From: Verrucomicrobiaceae bacterium E54
GTDB taxonomy: Bacteria > Verrucomicrobiota > Verrucomicrobiia > Verrucomicrobiales > Akkermansiaceae
DNA length: 64,000 nt
Reading direction: 5' to 3'
Assembly: GCA_022548915.1 (NCBI GenBank)
Contig: JAKZES010000007.1
Span: 88,928 to 152,927, forward strand
The notes below the pieces were generated by a model, which worked only from the letters and a program-made list of their open reading frames with translations, had not been told where the DNA came from and did no database searches. The position numbers and the translations under genes were made by a program. Of this stretch, positions 15,626 through 24,770 are shown piece by piece; within the stretch, counting starts at the first letter, position 1; each line of letters starts with the position of its first letter.

Positions 15626-16674
15626 CCGCCTTCCGAGTCCTGAGCCCCGCCCGGCAGCTTGCCGCGCATCTGCGCGAGGAGATCCTGCGCGGTGGCTGGA
15701 CGGGCAGGCTGCCCGGGGCGAGGCAGTTCGCCCGGGACCTGGATGTGTCGCAGCGACTGATCCGGGACGCGCTGCGCCTGCTGGAGGAAGACGGCATCCT
15801 CGTCAACCAGGGGCACCGCCGCGGACGGCGGATTGCCATTCCAAGGAACGCCGACGCGCCCGGATCGACGGTGGGCTTGTTCCCCTACGAGGCGGCCGAC
15901 CGGTCGTCCTATGAGATGGTGGAGGTCCAGCACCGGCTCATGGATGCGGGGCATTCGGTGACCATTCCCAACCGGTCGCTGACCCGCCTGGGCATGGACG
16001 TGAAGCGGATCTCACGCGTGGTAGGCCAGGCGAAGGCCGATGCCTGGGTGTTGTGGACCGCAAGCCGGGAGGTGCTGGAATGGTTCATCGGGCGGAACAC
16101 CCCCATCCTCGCCTATGCCGGTCAACTGACCCTGGAGATGCCGATCGCCAGCGTGGCGCCGGACTTCGAGCAAGCGATCACCGCAGCGACACGGCGGCTG
16201 GTCGAACTCGGCCACCGCCGTATCGTGTTGCTGACCCGGGCGGGTGCCAAGCCGGCCTACTTCCTCGATGAGCTGAAGGCCCACGGCATCTCCACCGGCC
16301 CCTACAACATCCCCGACTGCGGTCCGGGTCCGGAGGAGTTCCGCCGCTGCCTCGACTCGCTGCTGGCGGTCACTCCGCCAACCGCCCTGCTCATCGACGA
16401 GCTGCACACCTTCCACGCCGCGCATGACCACCTCGCACGGCGCGGTTTCATCGCCCCCGAGCGGATCTCGCTGGTCTGCCTCGACTTCCACCCCAGCTTC
16501 GAGCTGTGGGATCGCCCGCTCGCCCATGTCCGCTGGGACATCGATGCGCTCGTCCGCCGGATGACGAGATGGGTGGACAATGTGAGCCGCGGCAGGGAGG
16601 ACCGACGGCGGACCAAGGTAGAAACCACCTTCGTCGAGGGCGGGACGATCGGGCCGGTCCCGGGCAAGGGATGA
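15613..16674 (+). CDS. GntR-type HTH / LacI-type sensor transcriptional regulator
   Basis: 353-residue regulator. A GntR-class winged helix (about residues 8-75: LAAHLREEILRGGWTGRLPGARQFARDL, LIRDALRLLEEDGILVNQGHRRGRRI) is followed by a periplasmic-binding-protein-like sensor domain (about 85-340) as in LacI/XylR-type regulators. PVC bacteria carry many such hybrids next to sugar-degradation genes. No sugar gene is adjacent here, so the ligand is unknown. The frame is open further upstream, but the HTH begins directly after ATG 15613 (or 15622). A palindrome overlaps the start. Confidence 0.8.
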   Translation: MPCMSAFRVLSPARQLAAHLREEILRGGWTGRLPGARQFARDLDVSQRLIRDALRLLEEDGILVNQGHRRGRRIAIPRNADAPGSTVGLFPYEAADRSSYEMVEVQHRLMDAGHSVTIPNRSLTRLGMDVKRISRVVGQAKADAWVLWTASREVLEWFIGRNTPILAYAGQLTLEMPIASVAPDFEQAITAATRRLVELGHRRIVLLTRAGAKPAYFLDELKAHGISTGPYNIPDCGPGPEEFRRCLDSLLAVTPPTALLIDELHTFHAAHDHLARRGFIAPERISLVCLDFHPSFELWDRPLAHVRWDIDALVRRMTRWVDNVSRGREDRRRTKVETTFVEGGTIGPVPGKG

Positions 16675-16681
16675 CGGCGGA

Positions 16682-17764
16682 TCAGTCGAACTCGGTCTCG
16701 TCGGTGTATTTCTGGGCACTCAGGCCGCTGTAGGCACGGCCCTTGTAGATCATGGTGAAGTTTCCGCCCGTTTCCCGGGCCATCTCCTGCATCGCCTGGG
16801 CGGGCGTCCCCGGTGCCTCCATCGCAAAAGTATCGATCGGAACCCCGGTCGGATTCATCTCGTCGACCCGGTTGAGGGCGTAGTCCAAGTCCGACGGCTC
16901 ACCGTCGGAAAGCAGATACACGATGTCGGGCGGCGGCCGCATCGAGAACGCCAGCTTGAGCGGCGACGACCAGACCGTGCCGATGCCACAGCCCATGTTC
17001 TCGATGCGCTCGGCGAACACGCTCTTGGTGCGCTGGCTCGCCATGTGCCACGGCACCGGCGGCGGTTCGCCCAGACCATTCCAGCCCTTGTCCGCTTCGT
17101 TCGGCCCCTCGGTGGCGATCGTCCATGCCGACTGGGAGAAAAAGATCACGTTGAAGCTCATCCCGTCCCGCAGCGAATTGATCGAGCGCGTGAGTTCCTT
17201 CTTCAGGGCATCGAGACGGGTCCCCCCGGCTTCAGTGTCCGACTTCATGGACTCCGAGTAGTCGACCACGTAGGCCACCCGGCGGCCCTTCCTCGGGGTC
17301 CCGAAAAAGGACGATCCACCGCCCCCGTCGCCATCCCCGTCGCCGGCTCCGAATCCGGCGGCAAAGTCGTCATCGATCCCGAAGGGCAGCACCGGATCCG
17401 AAAACTCGGGCATCGGCACCGCGACCGGGGCCTCGACCGATGCCGCGATCACCTTCGCCATCGAGGAACTTGAACTCGCCGGCTTCGGCTTCATGCCCAC
17501 CGCCATGTCGGGCCGGTCGACCGGATTCTCCTCGGGCGGTTTCGGCGGCGCGTAGGACACGATGGTCTCCGCCTTCTGAAACTCGGGCAGGATGGCGATG
17601 AGCCACAGCAAGGCCGCCAGCAGCAGCATCACGATCACCGCCACCACCAGCGACTGGATCGTGTCGTTGCGCTTCTGGCGTGCGAGAAAGCCGTCAAGCT
17701 GATGCACCACCGAGTCCGGAGGTGGCTCGGTGGTGTAAAGGGTGGGAGGTTCCGATTCGCTCAT
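16682..17764 (-). CDS. Membrane-anchored von Willebrand factor A domain protein
   Basis: 360-residue protein. After a short cytoplasmic tail comes one transmembrane helix (about 40-62), a Pro/Gly/Asp-rich linker with a DGDGDGGGG run (about 140-150), and a VWA domain (about 160-335). The MIDAS motif appears as DYSESMKS (D-x-S-x-S). The C-terminal part is YLLSDGEPSDLDY, then ARETGGNFTMIY. Function unknown; such proteins are numerous in Verrucomicrobiota. A relic of the same C-terminus lies at 14415. It is convergent with the GntR-type regulator, 7 bp apart. Confidence 0.85.
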   Translation of the reverse strand: MSESEPPTLYTTEPPPDSVVHQLDGFLARQKRNDTIQSLVVAVIVMLLLAALLWLIAILPEFQKAETIVSYAPPKPPEENPVDRPDMAVGMKPKPASSSSSMAKVIAASVEAPVAVPMPEFSDPVLPFGIDDDFAAGFGAGDGDGDGGGGSSFFGTPRKGRRVAYVVDYSESMKSDTEAGGTRLDALKKELTRSINSLRDGMSFNVIFFSQSAWTIATEGPNEADKGWNGLGEPPPVPWHMASQRTKSVFAERIENMGCGIGTVWSSPLKLAFSMRPPPDIVYLLSDGEPSDLDYALNRVDEMNPTGVPIDTFAMEAPGTPAQAMQEMARETGGNFTMIYKGRAYSGLSAQKYTDETEFD

Positions 17765-17825
17765 TCGGCTGTCGACTTATTCCAACACACCCGGCGGCAA
17801 TCCGGCGAGCGAAACCGCTCGGCCC

Positions 17826-20027
17826 TCACTCCACGTGGAAATGCAGCGTGGCCCGGCGGACGCCGTCCTCCACCCGTTCGTGCACGGTCACCGCCTTGAC
17901 CTGCTCCAGCGAGGCCAGACCCTCGAGCGCCACCGGCAGCATCTCGCGGAACTGCTCAAGCTCCCCTTCGCCCATGACGTCTCCGCCGTTCTTCTCGACC
18001 ACCTTCAGCGACTCCTCGAGGTATTTGCGCAGCACCTCCAGGTCCAGCTTCGCCCAGAGGCCGGTCCGCCCGGCCTCGCCGCTGCCGGCGCGCTCGACCA
18101 GATCCAGCGCCTGGTTCTTCGAGGTCGAGGCCACGAACCAGTCGTCGCTCACGGTCACCGATGGCTTCACATCGTCCGAGAAGGCCAGCGCATCGAAGTA
18201 CCAGGTGACGATGTCATCCTTCTGCGAATTCGTCGGCTTGAGCATGTGAAGGTCGAGGTCCCCCATTTCGTTGGCGGTCGCGAGCATCGCCGCGACTGCT
18301 TCCTCGATCTGCTTCCAGGAGACCTGGAGGCTCTCCCGCTCCTCGACCGGAGCGACGAAGGACATCCGGGGGAAGCGACCCTCCTCGACGATGCCGGCCG
18401 GGACCCCCGGGATCGGAGGAAACTCCGCCGTGAGATCCACCAGGAACGCGCCCTCGCTGCCGAGCCCCGCTTCCATCGCTCCGAGGCCCTTCCACAGCTT
18501 GAGCAGGTCCTCGCGGAACATGCTGTCGAACATCTGATAGCCGCCACGAATCTGCGCGAGGTCATCGCTCTCCACCTCGAGCGCGGAAAGATGCCCCGCC
18601 GTGGCATAGACGATCTCCACCAGCAGCTCGACGAGTTCACCGGCCCGCTTCTCGTAGGCCGGGTTGTTCGCCCAGTTGGCGAAAAGCAGCACGTCCTCGG
18701 CATCACCGAGCGACTCGAGCTGGTGCGGGCTCTCGAAGTCGGTGGCACCGCTCCGCCCTCCGCCGAAGAGATCGAAGCGCGCGCCCTGATCGATGCTGAT
18801 CACCGCCCCGACCGGTTCCGCTTCATAAAAATCGAGCAGCGCCTGCTCGCGCTCGCCCACCATGTTGAGCAGCGCCACCAGCTCGCGGGTGTCGCCGAAT
18901 CCTTCGACGCCCTGGATTCCGTCGCGGCATCCCTCGGCGATCTGCTTGAGGCCGGAACTCACCGCGCTCTCCATCAAGCTCCCGGACCCATGGACGAAGC
19001 CATGGACGGGCGTGTCCTTGAAGCCGTCGATGAAGCCGATTCCAGCGTCGCCCGCCAGTGATCCGCTCAAGTCATCGGCGATCGGACAGGCGTCCGAGGA
19101 TCCGCCGAAATACACCAGCAGGTAGTCATCCAGCCGGCCGACGCAGGCGAGAAGCTGCTTTTCGCGGAGCGCGGCCAACAACTTGTCGGCGTTCTCCTCG
19201 CCCAGCACCTGGTCCATCTCATCGCGCTCCCCCTCCATTCCCTGGGCCAGCATCTCCCCCTTGTAGAGATTCCCGCTGAAGGTCGCCGGTCCCTTCTCAA
19301 ACTCCACCGGCTCCGATCCCTCGGAGGCCATGCCGAGGAAGTCGCGGATCTGCTGCTCCGCCACCTTCATCTGCTCCTCGTCGGTGATCCGCAGCCCCGC
19401 CAGCACCGGCGGCACGGCGACCGACTCGATCAGGGGCATGTAGTCACCGATGTCCCGCGCCATGTCCATCAGCCACGCCTCGTCGTCCATCGCCTGCATT
19501 CCCTCCTCAAGGTCTCCGGAAGCCGCCGCGCGGGCGAAGGCCGCCGACATCATCCGGAACTGGTAGTAGCTCATCCGCGAGCTCATCGTGTTGAACGACT
19601 CGAACTGCTCGGCGGAGCCATCACCGAGCGCGAGGAAGAACTCCGTGCCGAGGAAGGCCTCGACCTGCGCCGCGCCCCCTTCGATCTGCTCCTGGGGATC
19701 GATCCCCTCCTCCTGCTCGACCACCTTGCGGATGAAGTCCCAGGCGTCGAGGTCGGCGAGGCTCTTCACCATTCCCGTCCCGTCGTAGATCGCCATGAAC
19801 AAATCGGCGTCCGCCGACAGGTGTCCGGCGAACCCGAGCATTTCCGCCCGTTCCCCGGCGGAGAGGCCGGTTTCCACCGGGGGAGCCGGATCTCCGGTGG
19901 CCGGATCGACCGTTGCAGGTGCCTCGCCGCCCGCTCCGGATTCAGCCGGCGGGGTCTTGTCGTCGCACGACGCCAGAAAGAACAGGGGAGCGACGAGCAG
20001 GGCGGCGGGAAAGCGGGGCTTCTTCAT
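17826..20027 (-). CDS. Large lipoprotein, unknown function
   Basis: 733-residue protein with a lipoprotein signal (basic MKKPRF, hydrophobic core, lipobox FLASC, so the mature Cys is about residue 20). An acidic, Gly/Pro-rich stretch follows, then a long acidic domain containing patterns such as GHLSADADLFMAIYDG and VPVEERESLQVSWKQIEEAV. No enzymatic motif is visible. The domain starting with loss-of-contact phrases like DADLFM resembles DUF3352-type proteins, but I would not assign it. It is 61 bp upstream of the VWA gene on the same strand, so the two may be co-transcribed. Confidence 0.7.
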   Translation of the reverse strand: MKKPRFPAALLVAPLFFLASCDDKTPPAESGAGGEAPATVDPATGDPAPPVETGLSAGERAEMLGFAGHLSADADLFMAIYDGTGMVKSLADLDAWDFIRKVVEQEEGIDPQEQIEGGAAQVEAFLGTEFFLALGDGSAEQFESFNTMSSRMSYYQFRMMSAAFARAAASGDLEEGMQAMDDEAWLMDMARDIGDYMPLIESVAVPPVLAGLRITDEEQMKVAEQQIRDFLGMASEGSEPVEFEKGPATFSGNLYKGEMLAQGMEGERDEMDQVLGEENADKLLAALREKQLLACVGRLDDYLLVYFGGSSDACPIADDLSGSLAGDAGIGFIDGFKDTPVHGFVHGSGSLMESAVSSGLKQIAEGCRDGIQGVEGFGDTRELVALLNMVGEREQALLDFYEAEPVGAVISIDQGARFDLFGGGRSGATDFESPHQLESLGDAEDVLLFANWANNPAYEKRAGELVELLVEIVYATAGHLSALEVESDDLAQIRGGYQMFDSMFREDLLKLWKGLGAMEAGLGSEGAFLVDLTAEFPPIPGVPAGIVEEGRFPRMSFVAPVEERESLQVSWKQIEEAVAAMLATANEMGDLDLHMLKPTNSQKDDIVTWYFDALAFSDDVKPSVTVSDDWFVASTSKNQALDLVERAGSGEAGRTGLWAKLDLEVLRKYLEESLKVVEKNGGDVMGEGELEQFREMLPVALEGLASLEQVKAVTVHERVEDGVRRATLHFHVE

Positions 20028-20192
20028 AACTGGATCGACCCTACGAATCCTCTCCCCAAGCGGGCAATTCCAATTCTGTGGGAAATGAGGAACGCCCGAG
20101 GCTCGAATCTTTCCGCGACATGATGTTGGCGGCGCCTGCCGTGGCTTCGGGCCTCCTGTCCGGCTGCACGCCCGATGGCCCGAACCGGCCGG

Positions 20193-20224
20193 GAGGACCA
20201 GTCGGGAGGAGGACCAGTCGGGAG
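20193..20224. repeat. Exact 16-bp tandem duplication
   Basis: The unit GAGGACCAGTCGGGAG occurs twice back to back (20193-20208 and 20209-20224) in the divergent spacer between the lipoprotein gene and the polyprenyl synthase gene, 45 bp before the ATG. It is probably a recent slippage product in the 5' region. Confidence 0.7.
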
Positions 20225-20269
20225 TTGCGGGAAGCCCGGGGCTGTGACACGGTCCAGCGCCCCGCGATC

Positions 20270-21277
20270 ATGGCAAAGACGACTTCCTTCCTGACCACCA
20301 GCGACCGCTTTCCCTTCGACCTCGTTCGACCCCATCTCGAGCTGGTGGAAACCTCGATCCGGGAACAGGTGCGCGCCTTCGACCCGGCGGTGGAGCCGTA
20401 CGTCAGCTATGTCTGCAACACCTCGGGCAAGCGGATCCGCCCGGCCCTCGCCGTCCTGGTCGGCGGCGCGCTCGGCGAAGTCGGTGACGACCACCGCAAG
20501 ATCGGCGTCGTCCTCGAGCTCATCCACATGGCGACGCTGGTCCACGACGACATCATCGATGGTGCGGTGACCCGCCGAATGGTCCCCACCGCCAACGCCA
20601 AGTGGGGCAACGGCCTGTCGGTCCTCCTCGGCGACGCGCTTTTTTCCCACGCCCTGGCCCTCGCCACCGAGTTCGACGACATCTCCATCTGCCGCAAAGT
20701 CGGCCGCGCCTCCCGCGAGGTCTGCGAGGGGGAAATCGTCCAGACCCAGCGACGTTTCGACCTCGGCCTGACCAAGGCCGACTACTTCCGCATCATCGAA
20801 ATGAAGACCGGGGCGCTCTTCGCCGCCGCCACCGGGATTTCGGCAGCACTCTCGGAGACCGACGAGGAAACCGAACGCCAGCTCTACGATTTCGGCATGC
20901 GGTTGGGCACCGTTTACCAGATCTACGACGACTGCCTCGACATCGTCGGCAGCGAGGACCATGTCGGCAAGACGCTGCGGACCGACCTCGAGAAGGGCAA
21001 ACTCACCCTGCCCATCCTCAACCTGCTGGAATCCGCCTCGGAAAGCCAGCGGACCAAGCTCAACAAGCGGATCATCGAACAGGAGCCGCTCGATCTCTCG
21101 GTGCTCGTCGGCATCGCCGAGTACGAGGGCGCGATCGAGTCGGCCGTGGACACCGCCTCCGGCATGCTCAACCAGTGCCGGGACGACCTTTCCGGACTGC
21201 CCGACAACGAGTCGACCCAAGCCCTCCACCAGATCGTCCGCTTCCTCGACTCGTTGCTGGCCAAGTGCCGCCGCTGA
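20270..21277 (+). CDS. ispB: Polyprenyl diphosphate synthase (IspB-like)
   Basis: 335-residue trans-isoprenyl diphosphate synthase. The first aspartate-rich motif is DDIID (about residue 88, preceded by IHMATLVH), the second DDCLD (about 218). GKRIRPALAVL is the conserved IPP-binding GKxxRP site, and KTLRTDLEKGKLTLPIL follows the second motif. It probably makes the C35-C50 side chain of quinones. Product length cannot be read from the sequence. ATG 20270 is chosen because homology begins just after it, although the frame is open further upstream. Confidence 0.92.
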   Translation: MAKTTSFLTTSDRFPFDLVRPHLELVETSIREQVRAFDPAVEPYVSYVCNTSGKRIRPALAVLVGGALGEVGDDHRKIGVVLELIHMATLVHDDIIDGAVTRRMVPTANAKWGNGLSVLLGDALFSHALALATEFDDISICRKVGRASREVCEGEIVQTQRRFDLGLTKADYFRIIEMKTGALFAAATGISAALSETDEETERQLYDFGMRLGTVYQIYDDCLDIVGSEDHVGKTLRTDLEKGKLTLPILNLLESASESQRTKLNKRIIEQEPLDLSVLVGIAEYEGAIESAVDTASGMLNQCRDDLSGLPDNESTQALHQIVRFLDSLLAKCRR

Positions 21278-21370
21278 GGGCAATCCGCACCGCTTGCCAC
21301 AATTCCCGCCCCCCGGAATCCGTTTTGGGTTGCCCATATCCCCCGCCCCGATTAGCTCAAGCGCAGTCGT

Positions 21371-22147
21371 ATGAAACGGGTCCGAACGAAAATCCTCGTC
21401 CTCGCGTTCGTGTCCGGGCTTCCGGCGGGAGCGGCCACCCCCCTCCCCTCGCTTGACGCCGCCTCGTGGGAGGCCGAACGGGTGAGGATCGCGACCCAGT
21501 CGGCCAAGGGCGTCGAGGTCGCCCCGATTGTCGAGGAGCAGCAGGCGGATCCGAACTGGCGCTTTGGTGTCCATTACTTCCAGGGCACCTCGAATGAACT
21601 CTTCGAAGTCATTTCGGGAGACGTCTCCACCCTCGCCCAGAACGGCATCCGCTTCACCGCCGCCCGGGTCCTCACCCGCGACCTCTGGTCGACCCCGATC
21701 GATGTCCTTCTCCACGGCGGCATCATGTACCACGACGAGAAGGGCAAGCAGAGCAACACCTTCCAGTACAACCTCGGCCTGAAGTTCGAGTGGGACGAGT
21801 TTCCCTGGAGCGACCACCTCCGCACCCGCTTCGGGATCACCTCCGGGATCTCCTACGCCAACCAGATCCCCATCACCGAACAAGTGAACCGCGGCACGCC
21901 ATCCAGCTCGCACCTGCTCCATTTCCTCGACGTTTCCCTGGCCTTCAACTGCGCCGACATCAGCCGCCTGACCCGGATCGAGCGCCTTTTCCCGGGCAAC
22001 AGCGCCTCCGGCATCGACAACCTCTGGCTCACCATCGGCGTGCCGCACCGCTCCGGTGCCTGGGGCACCTACGGCACCGACAATACCGGGCAGGACATCC
22101 AGGGCGGATCAAACTACGTCTCGATCGGCCTCGAAGCCGATTTCTGA
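21371..22147 (+). CDS. Exported beta-rich protein, probably outer membrane barrel
   Basis: 258 residues with a signal peptide (MKRVRTKILVLAFVSGLPAGAA). The mature part alternates short amphipathic strands (FGVHYFQGTS, FTAARVLTRDLWS, YNLGLKFEWDEF, RTRFGITSGISYA) and ends in a phenylalanine (SIGLEADF), as outer-membrane beta-barrels do. It resembles small barrels of the PagL/OmpW size class, but no catalytic motif was identified. It follows the polyprenyl synthase gene by 93 bp and is convergent with a lipoprotein gene. Confidence 0.6.
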   Translation: MKRVRTKILVLAFVSGLPAGAATPLPSLDAASWEAERVRIATQSAKGVEVAPIVEEQQADPNWRFGVHYFQGTSNELFEVISGDVSTLAQNGIRFTAARVLTRDLWSTPIDVLLHGGIMYHDEKGKQSNTFQYNLGLKFEWDEFPWSDHLRTRFGITSGISYANQIPITEQVNRGTPSSSHLLHFLDVSLAFNCADISRLTRIERLFPGNSASGIDNLWLTIGVPHRSGAWGTYGTDNTGQDIQGGSNYVSIGLEADF

Positions 22148-22168
22148 GCCGCGGCTCCCGCCTGCCGC

Positions 22169-22714
22169 TCAACCTTTGAAGAACTCGCCCAGTGCCTGGG
22201 CGACCGCCGCATCGATCCGGCCGGCCCGCGCCCCGTCCGACACGCCGCTCACGACGTCGCCCTGCGCGTAGTTTCGATAGATCAACTCGTTGGTCCTCGC
22301 GTCGATCACATCGACCACAATGGCGGCGCTCCGGAAATAGTCGGGGCGCTTGCTCTCAAGCACGCCCACGTCGTGCGCCCGCTCGGAGATCTGCGTGCCG
22401 TCCCGTCCGTAGCCGAAGTAGTCGTCGTAGCTCGCGGTCATCGCCGGCTCCTGATAGATCACCATGTAGGCCACGATCAGGTCCGCACTGCCCGAGCCCC
22501 AGCTCTTGCCGTTCGCCGTGAACTGCTTCTTCAGCGAGTTCTGGATCATCCCGTGGACCTTGCGCTCGGTCGCATCGGAAATGGTCGAGTTCGGACTCCG
22601 CTGAATCAACCGGGCGGACGAGTATCCCTCACCCGTGCCCCTCGGCATGTCGATTTTTCCCGAGCATGCGGAAAGCGCCAGGGCAACGAGCGGAAGGAGC
22701 AGAGAACGGTGCAT
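22169..22714 (-). CDS. DUF4136 lipoprotein
   Basis: 181-residue lipoprotein. It has a signal peptide with lipobox LSAC (Cys about residue 17), followed by a DUF4136-type domain with the pattern YMVIYQEPAMTASYDDYFGYG and VVDVIDARTNELIYRNYAQGDV. The C-terminus is AGRIDAAVAQALGEFF. The family is envelope-located and of unknown function. The ATG at 22714 is the first in frame; the preceding TTG is not needed. The stop lies 21 bp from that of the convergent barrel gene, with a 12-bp palindrome (22146-22157) at the junction. Confidence 0.82.
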   Translation of the reverse strand: MHRSLLLPLVALALSACSGKIDMPRGTGEGYSSARLIQRSPNSTISDATERKVHGMIQNSLKKQFTANGKSWGSGSADLIVAYMVIYQEPAMTASYDDYFGYGRDGTQISERAHDVGVLESKRPDYFRSAAIVVDVIDARTNELIYRNYAQGDVVSGVSDGARAGRIDAAVAQALGEFFKG

Positions 22715-22777
22715 GACCAAGGGGGCTAGCAGTTCGGATGGCGGACTGGCAAGCAGATTGCCGCTCCGCCCGATCCA

Positions 22778-23368
22778 TCACTGGTCGTGCTCCTTGAGCC
22801 ACGCCTTGCGGGCTTCGAGGTTCTCGCTGATCCGGCTCGATTCATAGTAGTAGCCGTCCCAGTAGTGGCCGCCATCGCTCTCGTACTTTTCCACTTCCTG
22901 GCGATCTCCCATCGAAGCGGTCAGCTCCATGATCTGCGAGACCCGCTTGTCGATGCGCTTGTCGAATGCCTCGATCGATCGTTCAAGGTCCTCGGTCGGG
23001 AGGTGCCCTTTCCCCTGGCGCAGCGTTTCAAGGATGCGCGACCGACGGCGCTGGTAGTGCTCGATCCAGTTCCTCAGTCCCGTGATCGCCCGCATCTTCA
23101 TCTGCGCGACCCGCGTCTTCGACTCCTGCGAATCGCGAATCTCGGTCAGCATCGTCACCAATTCCTCGGCCCGCTTCTCGACACGGGCATCGAGCCTCTT
23201 GGTGTCCTCACGCAGGTCGGCGAGGCGGGCTTCCCGCTGTCCGATGTGCCGCTCGAGGTTCACGACCGACTGCCGCCGCGCCTCCATGTCGTAGGGCGGC
23301 TCTTCGCCGGAGTGGAGGGCGGCGTGCGGGAAAACCAACGAGCAGGCGAGGACAAGGACGGGTCTCAT
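22778..23368 (-). CDS. Exported coiled-coil protein, unknown function
   Basis: 196 residues. A signal peptide (MRPVLVLACSLVFPHAALHS) is followed by a charged, almost wholly helical mature protein with heptad character (about residues 30-160, e.g. LERHIGQREARLADLREDTKRL). It ends in a Tyr-rich segment (GGHYWDGYYYESSRIS). No family recognised. It probably acts in the periplasm. It is 63 bp upstream of the DUF4136 gene on the same strand. The 240-bp spacer before it separates it from divergent nrdR. Confidence 0.65.
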   Translation of the reverse strand: MRPVLVLACSLVFPHAALHSGEEPPYDMEARRQSVVNLERHIGQREARLADLREDTKRLDARVEKRAEELVTMLTEIRDSQESKTRVAQMKMRAITGLRNWIEHYQRRRSRILETLRQGKGHLPTEDLERSIEAFDKRIDKRVSQIMELTASMGDRQEVEKYESDGGHYWDGYYYESSRISENLEARKAWLKEHDQ

Positions 23369-23610
23369 GATTCATGAGACAATCACCACCGGGGTCCCCC
23401 GTTCCAGCGAATTCCGGCGCGCACCATGACCACTCCGGCCCCGGCAACCCCCAACTTTGAAACGGATCGGATCCTTCCCGGCACCGCCTCCCCGCATTTC
23501 CAAAAAGACTCTTTCAGGGAGTCGCAATACTCGCAAAGGACCACTAAATCAGGTGGGTTTTTGCTTTCAACACCACCGGATCTTGGGGTAGCTGCTTCTC
23601 ATTCGATACG

Positions 23611-24102
23611 ATGCGTTGCGTCCAATGTGCCTCCTTCAAAGACAAGGTCCTCGACTCCCGGATGTCGAAGGACGGCACGACCATTCGTCGCCGCCGCGAG
23701 TGCGTGGCCTGCGGCTACCGCTACACGACCTACGAGCAGATCGAGCGGACCGAGCTGCGGGTGGTCAAGCGCGACGGCACCCGCGAGGCGATCAACCGCG
23801 AGAAGCTGCGCAACGGACTGATCAAGGCCTGCGAAAAGCGCCCGGTGTCGATGGACCGGATCGATCGCGCCGTCGACGAAATCCTTACCGAGCTGCACCG
23901 CGACCACCTTTCCGAAGTCCCCTCCTCCGGCATCGGTGCCAAGGTCATGGACAAGCTTCACCAGATCGATCCGGTCGCCTACGTCCGCTACGTGTCGGTC
24001 TACCGGCAGTTCGAGGACGTCGGCGAATTCATCCGCGAGATCCAGGCGCTCGAAACCCGCGCGGCCCGCGATCCGATGCAGCGACGACTTTTCAAGGAAT
24101 AA
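23611..24102 (+). CDS. nrdR: NrdR transcriptional repressor
   Basis: 163-residue ATP/dATP-sensing repressor of ribonucleotide reductase genes. The zinc ribbon is visible as two Cys pairs (MRCVQC at 1-6 and CVACGYRY at about 31-38), and the ATP-cone domain spans about 46-136 (VVKRDGTREAINREKLRNGL, SSGIGAKVMDKLH). Length is normal (about 150-165). No nrd gene is close by in this window, and no consensus NrdR box was found upstream. The downstream gene, 46 bp away, may be co-transcribed. Confidence 0.95.
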   Translation: MRCVQCASFKDKVLDSRMSKDGTTIRRRRECVACGYRYTTYEQIERTELRVVKRDGTREAINREKLRNGLIKACEKRPVSMDRIDRAVDEILTELHRDHLSEVPSSGIGAKVMDKLHQIDPVAYVRYVSVYRQFEDVGEFIREIQALETRAARDPMQRRLFKE

Positions 24103-24148
24103 CCCGCCATCTCCCCCGGCCCATCCCCATGCCTTCTCAACCCCCTTC

Positions 24149-24724
24149 GTGATTGCCCTCATCGGAAACCGCCCCGCCATCCAGGTTGGCAGGCACCAGG
24201 TCCATCAATACGACACCCGCTGGCTCGGCGACGCCCTCCGGCGCGCAGCCACCGCGGCCGAAAGCGAGAATTTCCCCTTCCTCGACGAGATCCGCCTCGG
24301 CATCGAGGAGTATCTGGAAACCCGCTGCAAGCTGCAGGTCATCCCCCTGCCCACCCTCTTCGACCGCGTCCGGCGCATGCTGCGGAAGGTCGGCTGCGGC
24401 CTCATCGCCGAGAACCTCGAGCCCGTCGCTCCACCGGTCACCCTCTCGCTCGACCAGATCGCCCGCGAGATCGGCGACGGCTTCGAACTCGCCTTCTACG
24501 AGCAGCTGCGGACCGAGATCTCCGATCTCCGGCAGCAGGGCGTCGAGCAGCTGTACTTCGACGGCCTGCGCGAGGCGGTGCGCGTGCTCCGCCGCTGTGA
24601 CGGCGGCTGGAACGATGCCTGCCAGCAGTCGCTCGAGGAAATCCGCGCCTTCCTGATGCGCCAGCACCGCGAGTTCCGCTTCGGCCTGAGCGAGATCGAA
24701 ATCGACTCGTGGCTGCCGGAATAG
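24149..24724 (+). CDS. Conserved protein of unknown function
   Basis: 191-residue soluble protein. The likely start is GTG 24149 (VIALIGNRPAIQVGRHQVHQYD); the frame is open further upstream but overlaps nrdR. It is mostly helical, with acidic and Leu-rich segments (QIAREIGDGFELAFYEQL, LREAVRVLRRCDGGWND). No known domain or motif recognised. Its position directly after nrdR (46 bp) and 46 bp before a HIT gene suggests a small operon. Confidence 0.6.
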   Translation: MIALIGNRPAIQVGRHQVHQYDTRWLGDALRRAATAAESENFPFLDEIRLGIEEYLETRCKLQVIPLPTLFDRVRRMLRKVGCGLIAENLEPVAPPVTLSLDQIAREIGDGFELAFYEQLRTEISDLRQQGVEQLYFDGLREAVRVLRRCDGGWNDACQQSLEEIRAFLMRQHREFRFGLSEIEIDSWLPE

Positions 24725-24770
24725 CGCGCCTTGCCGCCGCGGGATCCCCGTGCCAGCTTCCCGGTGCGCC

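Noticed and set aside
20024..22048. A 674-codon minus-strand frame over the polyprenyl synthase region
   Set aside because: It is opposite a clear polyprenyl synthase with both DDxxD motifs; there is no homology in the antisense reading.
23436..23610. A riboswitch before nrdR, suggested by two small stem-loops (23507-23523 and around 23552-23577)
   Set aside because: No conserved core of a known riboswitch class could be recognised; the stems are short.
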